Assembly (NCBI GenBank): GCA_036674765.1
Contig: JARVKI010000001.1
Location: 868,001-932,000, forward strand
DNA length: 64,000 nt
Direction: 5' to 3'
From: Seiridium cupressi
Lineage: Eukaryota > Ascomycota > Sordariomycetes > Amphisphaeriales > Sporocadaceae
Shown: positions 55,420 through 64,000 of the stretch, piece by piece
Numbering within the stretch: position 1 is the first letter of the stretch
How the letters are laid out: each line of letters starts with the position of its first letter
Made by a program: the position numbers and the translations under genes
The notes under the pieces: model-generated
Told to the model about the DNA's origin: nothing
Database searches by the model: none
Seen by the model: only the letters and a program-made list of their open reading frames with translations

Positions 55420-57863
55420 TCAACCAAGATCTTCCAATATCTTATCCTCCTTCATTTGTTGGGCTCTCTCGTAGCTCTCCCAGGGAGTGAGAGCACCCAA
55501 TGCTCGCTTCATCTCCGTGTTGACGAACTGCAGGCCATAAACATAGCTTGCGTTGACCCAACCGAAGCTGATGGATAAGTTAGCAATCGAGAAACCGACC
55601 ACAACAGGACAGAAAACGTACCCCTCCTTTGCCACGCCCTTGAAATCAAGGCCCTGGTTTCCGTATTCTGCGTCGACACGGTGAGGATCGATGGGTCGAG
55701 TGACATCGTATTTCTCAACCACAACACCGTTGTAGTCGAAGAATGCTTTAGTAATCATGAACAGCCACTTGTAAGCAAGTTTCTGTGCCAGATCGTGGTA
55801 ACCATATCGATAGAGTCCGGTCCATGCCAGCATCTGCTGCGGTGCCCATCCGTACGGATAGTCCCACTGTCGATTTGGCCTTTCAAGACTGATCTCGCCG
55901 CGCGACTCTTTGGTGCCGGACAACAGGCCACCATACGCCTCGAATTTTGGCACTGCGTTGTTCACCACTTTCGCCGCCTTCTCGGGGTCAGGCACACCAG
56001 CCCACAAGGGCCAGAATGTGGTGCAGCTTTCATATGTGCACTGCTCCTGCTTGACGGTGTTGTAGTCAAAGTACATACCCTTCTCCTCATTCCATAGATA
56101 CTTGTGGATGACAGCCCTGCGTCTCTTCCATCTTCGGTCCCAGATGGCAGATGTCTCGACTTGACCAGGCGACATGCGGCCTCCGCACCATTCAGCCGGA
56201 ATGGTGAATTTGTCACCAAAGACATTTCGGATCGTTCGAGAGATATCCATTTCGTACTTGTAGACGAGCGAGTTGAGGTCAACTGTAGCCAGATCCGCTG
56301 CAACCTTCTCGAGGCGGTAAGACGTATCGTGGCCAGACTCTCGCACAGCTCGATCGTGTAGAAAGTAATCATCCAGCTCGGGTTCTTGGATTTCGCCGTA
56401 ATTGTATGCACGAATAAACTCACGGAATTCCAGATTGTGCTTCTTCGCATACGGTTCGAGAACGTGGACGAAATGGTCGGCTTCAGTCTCGGGAGGCACA
56501 CCAAATCCTTCAGGGCGGTATCTCGAAAGCCCCGTCTTCGGATCAAGTCGAGGCTCGGACATCCACACACAGTAGTACTCCTTGATTGCGGCTAGAAGGG
56601 CAGTTCGAAGGAAATCCAACGCGCCAGGTTCGTGCTTGATCTTCTCGTAGACGCGAAGAGCCATATCTGTAAGAAACGGCGGCTGGGATCTAGAGAGGTA
56701 GTATGAACGAGTTGCGTTAAGGATCTTTCCGTAGTGCCTGATGCAGAAACAAAAGTTGAGCACCATGGCCTTGGCCAGATGTGTCTTCTCGTTGACCAAC
56801 AATCCCAAAGACTCCATATAACTGTCCCAGCCATACAATTCGTTGAAGCGCCCACCTGGGACGACGAACGGAAGACCCCGAAGAGCCTTTTGACCCGTCG
56901 TGGGATCAGTAAACTCCTCCATCTCCACAGCGAGCAGTCCAGGCTTCTCATTCATATCCCGAACCAGATGAGGAGTGATGACCTCGGGAAGCACTTGAAC
57001 GTCTAAGCGGAGGTCTGGCCGGTCCTTGGCCACCTGCCGGTAATACTCAATTTGTTCGGGGGCACCAGGTGGAACATAGATGCGCGGACGTGGATCATCA
57101 GTCCAGTCTTTGGGATCTCTTGCGGCGATCTCAATGCTCGATGCATCAATCCTTCTAGTCAAGCCTTCCCAGAACTGGTCTTTGATCAAGCGAGACAGTC
57201 TGCTGACGGGGTTCTCGTTTAGTCGGCCAATGTCCAGGATAACTTGCTTCCGACCAAATTCTTTAGCCATGCAAAGCTCCTGCAGGAGATTGGAGAGCAT
57301 ATATGTTCCTCGTATGTCGAAGCGATTGTGTCCGCCAGAGGCCGCAGTTCTCAAGGAGATGACCTTGGGACCAGCGTCTTCGATGGTGATCTGCATGTTC
57401 CTGTCTGTGTCCTCTTGTGCTTGTAAACTCTCAAGTGTGTGTTCCACGTTGACGAGGAATTGGCGCGAATGGGGCCTGCTTGACTCATCTGTGCAAGCTT
57501 CCAGTCAGCGTCCTCGCCTAGATGGGTAGCAACAGAACAACATACCGTGACTTCCTCGTCGATGGGGCTCGACCAATCCCAAACGCTCCATCTGCTGAGT
57601 GAGGCCATTCTGGTCGACACAATCTTGTCAGCAAGGGAATCTTGCAGGATGCAAAGCGAGCAGACGAGACAGACCTGAGAATAGGTACGGCTACGGTTGT
57701 GATTGCGGCCTCCATGTCTTGCCTCAGAGTTGTAGTAGGTAGCGGCGTCGTCAAACACACCAAACTCATCGGGCCCAAGGTTATAATCTGTGTGACCGGA
57801 CTTGGTGGGCGGGACGCCATTCTGGTTGGGCGTGAGGTAGTCTTTCTGGGTTGGTGCTGACAT
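55420..57863 (-). CDS. NTH1: Neutral trehalase
   Basis: Four minus-strand exons: 57863-57675, 57609-57546, 57488-55622 and 55567-55420, giving 755 residues. The enzyme hydrolyses cytosolic trehalose to two glucose. Residues 1-100 are the regulatory N terminus with PKA-type sites RSRTYS (Ser62, end of exon 1) and HRRGSHDE (Ser83, end of exon 2). Residues 111-122 form the EF-like calcium-binding segment (D-T-D-x-N-x-Q-I-T-I-x-D). Both trehalase signatures are present: [14 protein letters not shown] (about 295-308) and [10 protein letters not shown]. The last intron is 54 nt, a multiple of three, has no stop codon and would translate through; splicing restores [17 protein letters not shown], matching the family, so I treat it as an intron (GTACGT donor, CTAAC branch point, CAG acceptor). 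In yeast, PKA phosphorylation, 14-3-3 binding and calcium activate Nth1. Confidence 0.96.
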
Positions 57864-58002
57864 GGTTTCGAGATGTCCGAGGGCACACTCGAGACAAGAC
57901 GAGCGCGAGACTTGTTGTGGCTTGTCTTGAGTACGGGAAGGTGACGGCCGAGGACTCGAATACTATATTTTCCGGCACTCAGGCGGGAGACGAGTGCACA
58001 GC

Positions 58003-58349
58003 AGGGGCTTCCTGGTCGGCTTCGCGGTTGGTCGGATGGGAATATGTATGGAAGATGAGAGGCAATGGCTCCAGGTTGGGAGAAACGAAACTGATGGCAC
58101 TTGAGGTGTAGCACTCATAGCTTTTCGGGCCGTAGGAGAAGAGGGATGCTCGCAAAGTGCGGCAAGAACAATCGGAGCGCCGGAGTTGCTATCACTGGCC
58201 ACGGAGCGGAAAAGGTTGTAGGGGAACTGAGGTCGACTCGGGCCAGAGCTTATGGCAGATAAAGGTTGACCGCTACCTGGGAATTGTGCACGAGGACGGT
58301 CAAGGAGGGGTTCAGGAAGGTGGGATAAAGGATAATGGATAAGGCCCCT
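58003..58349 (-). promoter_or_regulatory. Cluster of four STRE-like cores upstream of neutral trehalase
   Basis: AGGGG at 58003-58007, 58220-58224 and 58306-58310, and CCCCT at 58345-58349, lie 140-490 bp before the trehalase ATG. In yeast, NTH1 carries CCCCT stress elements bound by Msn2/Msn4. Five-base words are common by chance, so only position and number support this. Confidence 0.4.
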
Positions 58350-59800
58350 GCTTCTTTGGCGAGCAGCGACTTGGGGAAGGAAACACAGCAAGGGAACGAG
58401 CAAATGGGCCGGGCTGGTCAAGGCGATTTTGCTCTTGCAGTTTCGGATGGTTCACGATAACTCTTCACGGGCAATGGCTGGCTGAAGGCGTGTGTGTTGG
58501 GTGCATGCGACCGACAGACGCCGAAAAGTCTGGAGGAAAAGGATGATATCATCAGCGGACAATCGATACCTATGCAACTGCCCTTTGTAAATCCAAAGCT
58601 CAAAAGCTGCTGCATCTCCACTCATATGACGCCAATTTGTGGATTTTGCCCGTCGAATTTGTCAGGCCTGGGAACTGTCACTGAAAAGTGTGATCCATGG
58701 ACATGCAAAGTCTTCTCCCTTCGATGGGGAGAGTCCAGTGGGTGAGAGCATCAGCCATTGCACTGCATCCATCACCTTATCCTGCATGTCAGAATTTCAT
58801 CAGATCACGCGAACGGCATTTGACCGCCTTCCAGAGCTCGTTGGGGAAGTGACCGAACCACCTCGTAATCACTCAAGCCACCGAATCGGTCATCCTTTTT
58901 GGGGAACCCACGATGGCTTAAAAGTATGAATTCGTCTCTTTCTTCCCGTCGTTTTCGCAGCCATCTTGACAAAGTCCTTGTTCAGCCCTAATGCACGCAG
59001 CCTCTGGCGTGTAACCCCCACTACAACCTCGAGCCAATGGACTTTGATACTGTCCCGCGTCGGACACACCCTCTGAGGGTCGATCAGCCAATTCACTGGC
59101 TTGCAATTTATTGTGCGGCTGCTTTCTGCTTTGCTCGCAAGCTGGGTCGCAAATCGGATACAAGCCCTACTGGTTTCCCGATCATCTGAAATGCAGGGAC
59201 AACTGGCATCGGGTCAACCTCAATCGCTGGTCGTGTGCCCTGCGTGTACAAGAAACCCAGCTTGACGAGTGTCACAGTTGCTCATAACTCACTAGTCTAA
59301 TTGCCTAGATAGTCAACCGGGAAGACGCGATTGCAACGAGACACAACCGTTGCAAAGTGTAGATCCCCAGATCTCCGGTGTGCACACGATGACATCGCGA
59401 TGTTTATCTCGATCCTGGCGTGCAGTGTCATTCTTGACCAGCCTGCAGCGTGCTTTGCACCCCACGTGGGGGATTCCTGGCCTGTACATGAAAGCAGATG
59501 CCTACCAATTCGTTCTGAGCACTTGCCGTCAAGTGAATGACGGTGTCCTGCAGAGGAATGCATATCTCTGTCCACACTAAGCACCCGGTCTTGCTTGATG
59601 TTGCAGTTATTCGGGTGGTAGTCAGCCCTTCTTGGTATTGCTTACTCACATAGAACTCAAGCCGTGTTAACCAGCGTGAACAATACATTCTCCCTACTCC
59701 AAAGTAAGAGTCAACAGCTGATAAGTCTATGGAATGCAGCAGTATTTTAGCCAATTAGGAAGTCCTTTGACTTATATAACTGATTTGAGCGCGGCTGATG

Positions 59801-59852
59801 CTTTTTTCCCTTTTTTTCCTTTTTTTTTTTCCTTTTTTTTTTTTTTTTTTTT
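59801..59852. repeat. 52-nt nearly pure pyrimidine tract, mainly T
   Basis: T-runs broken by a few C pairs or triplets. No start codon or transcription unit next to it is evident on the + strand; on the minus strand it is an A-rich tract that could be a retroelement tail, but no element body is seen. Confidence 0.6.
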
Positions 59853-62705
59853 AACTTTTCTTGATAGTAGTCAATAGTATTGTGTTGAAAATCTGTTGCA
59901 GCTTATTGAGCGTCGGCTCTTTTGGGGGTCCACCCGTCCCATCTTCGACCCCGAAAAGTTCGGCAAGGACTAAACTCCCGAATGCTGGAAGGACGAAGGG
60001 GAACTGTTTTTCTCCCAATGAGGAGCATGTGGTTTTGTTCCACACACTGCAGCCAGTACGTTTGTTCTACAAGTGGCTATATAGTTGTTGACAATCGGGC
60101 AATTAGAGATACCAATTTTATGACAGTCAATGCTTCACCGGCCAGGCATTGAAAACGTTCGAGGTACCACACACACAATATGCTTATGGACGTTGCTTCT
60201 TGATCCAGATTTGAAGAAGAAGCCCAAAGAGGTAACACTGCAAGCAGCCACCAATATATGGCACATTGGAAAGCAAGGAACAGGAATTTCCGAGCCGCGG
60301 GTGGAGATATGCACAATCAGCACTCGTCGACTACTTGTATGCAATACGACAAGCCAATAATGTTGCGCAATGAGGCAAATCACAACGATGCATACGTACT
60401 CTGGGGAACACTGGACAGCTGCCACGATAACAGGAGGCTGGGAGCTTATTATATGCGTTGTTGACTGCAGGCGTTCGGGTTCGGCGCACAAGCTGATAGA
60501 CGACATGCAGCCAAGGTCAAACTTAGATGTGATTCCTAGCACGTATTGGTTTGCCGTGACCTATAAATGGAACAGTGCCATTCCGTTGCAGCTCGCCACT
60601 GATGCATCATTGAATAGACTAGATTATCAATGCAGAGAGAAATGTAACGGAGCATCCAAGCCCATTGTGGCCCCTGGCGCCGACCGATCGAGAACCTCCA
60701 ATACACCAAGGAACCTTGTTGTCTTACCTGAGTCCCCTAGGGCCGCTGGATGCCATACCGCAAATTGCGATCGAGTTCTTCCACGAAAGTCACACGGCCA
60801 AAGCGGCGCCTCACCGGATAACAGCCGCATCTATCTATCTATCTACGAGCCAGGTAGCCGCCGTCACTTCCTTTACCCACAGGCAAACTGATATAGCTCC
60901 ACATCGGCCTCGACACTCAATAGATATGTAGGTAGTTAGGTAGGTAGGCTAACAATCTGGGTATGCATGGCGGAAGATCGCACTTGAGAACAAAGTTTAG
61001 CGAAGGAGCTAAGAGGATCAGAGGCCCGAATCCACCTGTAACGGATCACGTAATCCTCAGGCCCGACGACTTGGATTTCAGACCAAGAAGGAGAAACGTA
61101 AGAAAAAGGCTTGATACTACGGGAACGGAGCATGACTTTAACGATGCTAAGCATGAACTACGACGGGCAGCGGGTAGTTAGTCGTGCACGAGCGGTCCAG
61201 GAACGCTTCAGTTGGTGGTGGGCCTTGGAAGATCCGGAAAGGGACCGATTAAGCTCGTGCGCTAGTGTAGCGATGCAGCGGGCTTATCAGCACTACCAAT
61301 CCATCCTCGACTTTCTTTTCTACCTCGTATTCCCTGCGCGAGCCTGGGCTAGAGCCTGGCCGTCCCCGAGAAGCACATGGGATCCGACGTCCCTTTTGTC
61401 TCAGCCCTTCCATACGCGCACAGCCGTTGATGACAATGTCTTTCTTCGCGAAGCCAAGTGACTCGGAGGCACGATTCGAGCTGTCCAGACATGACGACAT
61501 GAAACTCTCTAGCCGCTCTAACAACAGCCGCGTGCTGGTGCCCGGTGCGATGCTAGCATCTTTTCTCCGAACAGCGTGACATGGGTAGCGTCCGAACCAA
61601 TTCTAGGACTCGGCTCTTCGTATCCTGAACAACCTGGCCCTTTTTAGGCATAGGCGGCGAGAGAGATCCCACCAACTATTCGGCCAGCCTGACACAAGCC
61701 AAAAACGCCTTGCAGATGCAGGTCAAACGCACAGCAATCAGGCTATTGTGCTTTGTGCATACACGGGCCAAAAGTTCAGCTTAAGATTGATGACGATAAT
61801 ATTGACCTTCATTTCCCGGTTGTTCATGGCCAGTCCAAGTACGAGCTTTGGGTGCCGGCTAGTCGAAGCTATGTTCAAACCTGAAAGCAAGAGAAGAGAG
61901 AGAAAATGCCTATTGCGCAATCGGCATATATGCGGACCAAAATGTCTCGGCTGTTCCTTGTGGGAAAACAAACCTGTATTCTACAATCTACATGCAGGAC
62001 TAGTTCTTTCGCTTCGCACATTCCGGATTGGTAATATCGGTACTGGGGTTTACCAGCATGGACCCTTGCATCATGATCCAAAGTTCCTCGACTTGGATAC
62101 AGCCTGCCACGTTCTTACCACCATAGAATCCCGTCAATCCTCGTGCGGCTCAGTGTCGCGGGTCAGTAAACGCGGGCGTACTGGTACATGGTCGCCCGAG
62201 CCACCGATTCTACATCCCACTTGTTCAAGTAGAGAGGGAGGATAACAAGTACTTGCAAGCATTATTAGCCCAACCGTTTTGGTGTGGTGCAAGTGCATTT
62301 GCTAGCTCATCGTGCTTCACCACCACCACCAGATACTAGGCCCGGCCGCCTCTCCCTGAACCTTATGGAAGCACCCGGCGTTTGCAGCTGTCTTCTGTGC
62401 GCATCGAGACCGCAACCGCTATCATCACGCCAATAGACTGGCCCTCCGGCTGCATACCCACCGGATGTCATGGCGTTGTGGACAAGCACGCCCCCGGTCC
62501 TGGCCTATTATCGAATGCCTTGCTTATGTATGACCCAGGATCCTGGTTTTTCAATGCCTCCGTTCCCTCTCACCCTTCCTTCTCGACACAGTTGATCCCC
62601 TCGTTTTAAGTGTCTTCCTGCCTCGACGGCCTCTTGTTGACGAGTATCCCTGTCTCTCGCTGTACTTGTCTTTCATTCGTTTCGACAACACTTGTCGTCC
62701 CCAAC

Positions 62706-64000
62706 ATGGGCCTCAAGTCGTACTTCGCTCCGGGAAAGGGGAGCAAGAAGGAGGGCGCAAAGAAAGGGCATGAAAAGAAGGCATCCAAAGCCGGCAACAC
62801 AACCGTCATGGCCGATCTGACGCCTTCTGGACAGCAAGATGCTTCACTGGCCGGGCCAACCCCCGTTCCCGGCTCAACGCCTGGAGTTCTGACCCCTGGC
62901 AGTCATGCAACTCCGTATGGCTCACGGCCAGCATCCGTCTACTCTCGCCGTTCGGTGTATCCGGCAGGTGATTTTCGTAACTCGGCGCGAGAGAGCTTGC
63001 TTGATGTAAAGTCGGATGTGATGTGCAATTGGTTATACCAACGACAACTAGAGAAGCAGTATGTGACTGGTATGCTCCCTGGCGAGGGAGTCGTCATCAA
63101 GAAAGGGAAGAACAACTATGCCTGCTGCCCGCCACAACTTCGGGAGCTTCCAGGGAGCCTATACGATATGGCCATGGAGCTCAACGTCAGGGTATGTCGT
63201 CTCGTAAAGAAGTGTAGAATTGATCGTCGCTAACAAATCCTGAAGTGTGCCATGACGGTGAACACTCGAGTCATCAATGTCATTCTGAATTCGAGGAGGA
63301 CAGCATTCGATTATATTCCGCTGCCTGACGGTCTCCGATTACAGGTGCTTGCCACTATGGCCGAGCTTCCACGGTGCCAAAAACATCATTTCGCCGCCTT
63401 CATCCAAGATGCCGGCATCCTCGTTGTTTGGGAGGATGAGCCTAAGAAGCTACTTTTGAGAGCAGAGGCTATAGAAAGGCAGCTGATGAAAATGATATGG
63501 GGCACTGGCGAGGATGACGAGGACGATGATGGAGACGAGAAGAATCCTGTCGAGGTTGGCGTCTCGGCCGTCGACCTTGAGGCCGCCCTCGAGAACGAGA
63601 CGAGAAAAACTAAGCTCACCAGCCCGATGATCGTCGCCACGACATTGGCGCTCACAATCACTTGCGTTGGGCTGGGCATTCGAAACCTCGTCTACGAGAT
63701 CGCAACGGATGGCTCGTACATCCGCCTCGCGCTCATCGTTGTCATACCCGTTCAGGTCTTTGTCTCTCTGTTCTTCTTCCAGACCATCATTGGAAACTTA
63801 TTCGAAGTCTTTGGGCCTATCTCTGCCGTGGACAAGAACTCCAAATTCTACTCTGGAAAGGCACCTAAACGTTTAGATCGAAACTTCACTACCCTGCCGC
63901 ATGTTACGGTCCAGATGCCGGTCTACAAGGAAGGTCTAAGCGGTGTCATCCGGCCTACCATCCAGTCAATCAAGCAGGCTATTTCTACGTATGAGATGCA
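62706..64000 (+). CDS. GT2: Type 2 glycosyltransferase (hyphal-growth GT2), 5' part
   Basis: Partial gene, truncated by the window end: exon 1 62706-63191, intron 63192-63245 (54 nt, GTATGT donor, GCTAAC branch point), exon 2 from 63246 onward; 413 residues are visible. The N terminus (about 1-95) is basic then Pro/Ser/Gly-rich and disordered. A conserved cytoplasmic block follows (NWLYQRQLEKQYVTGMLPGEGVVIKKGKNNYACCPPQL, then AFDYIPLPDGLRLQVLATM), an acidic stretch, and two membrane helices (about 289-312 and 323-345). The catalytic GT2 fold then begins at LPHVTVQMPVYKEGLSGVIRPTIQSIKQA. This matches the fungal GT2 described in Zymoseptoria and Fusarium, whose loss prevents hyphal extension on solid surfaces. 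The sugar and acceptor are unknown. The catalytic DxD and QxxRW motifs lie beyond the window. Confidence 0.85.

Larger units (their letters stand above)
57864..62705. other. 4.8-kb divergent intergenic region of trehalase and GT2
   Basis: The longest gene-free stretch in the window. It contains four STRE-like cores near the trehalase start, a pyrimidine tract (59801-59852), an ATCT microsatellite (60829-60845) and TAGG repeats (60928-60949). 62560-62700 is CT-rich and probably the GT2 leader. ORFs to 173 codons (60370-60891, 61748-62245) have no recognisable features and overlap ORFs on the other strand. I see no gene, but a poorly conserved multi-exon gene or a non-coding RNA cannot be excluded. 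Confidence 0.5.

Noticed and set aside
60370..60891. 173-codon ORF in the trehalase-GT2 interval
   Set aside because: No domain, signal peptide or repeat pattern, and ORFs of similar size lie on the opposite strand.
61748..62245. 165-codon ORF in the trehalase-GT2 interval
   Set aside because: Composition and lack of any recognisable motif give no support for a gene.

Overview
The window reads as nuclear DNA of a filamentous ascomycete (Pezizomycotina, probably a Sordariomycete; Hypocreales is my best guess but nothing here proves the order). The evidence is short spliceosomal introns with GTAAGT-like donors, CTAAC-type branch points and CAG/TAG acceptors; CT-rich stretches before start codons; 0.5-5 kb intergenic regions; and a full set of conserved fungal proteins. 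I found no prokaryotic, viral or CRISPR-type system, no tRNA or rRNA gene, and no secondary-metabolite cluster.

Layout. 1-12 kb: a dysferlin-domain protein (Mug65/Spo73 type, +), the Cys-Gly dipeptidase DUG1 (-), the splicing factor PRP6 (+) and the 18S rRNA dimethylase DIM1 (-), which I assembled as eight exons including one of 30 nt and one of 15 nt. 12-25 kb: a mitochondrial PPR-like protein (-), a seven-exon PP2C phosphatase of the Ptc2/Ptc3 type (-), the AXL2-like polarity membrane protein (-) and the METTL21-type methyltransferase EFM6 (+). 25-31 kb: a secreted Asp f 7-like double-psi beta-barrel protein (+) and a broken alpha/beta hydrolase (-) in otherwise empty DNA. 31-43 kb: a DUF3433 membrane protein, an Flc/TRP-like membrane protein with a very long ATG-free leader, and the Rab-GEF subunit CCZ1 (all +). 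44-48 kb: a capsule-synthesis-like glycosyltransferase (-), a candidate MITE with an AT-rich core, and a VPS62 family protein (-). 50-58 kb: an MFS sugar transporter (+), isocitrate lyase (-) and neutral trehalase (-). 58-64 kb: a long gene-poor stretch, then the 5' part of the hyphal-growth glycosyltransferase GT2 (+), cut by the window end.

Most genes are independent housekeeping units. Two loose themes appear: surface and polarity (AXL2, Flc, DUF3433, Asp f 7-like, GT2, glycosyltransferase, with CCZ1 and VPS62 on the vacuolar side), and carbon or stress metabolism (sugar transporter, isocitrate lyase, trehalase) within 8 kb. Whether either grouping means anything is inference.

The novelty is at the level of gene structure and small elements: DIM1 micro-exons, a 272-bp inverted-repeat element flanked by TA, a 54-nt stop-free trehalase intron, an intron with a G-run before its acceptor, competing PRP6 splice sites, a hydrolase pseudogene and a 695-nt ATG-free leader. 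I did not find a convincing new multi-gene system. Exon joins were made by hand from splice motifs, reading frame and remembered family conservation, and have not been checked against transcripts.
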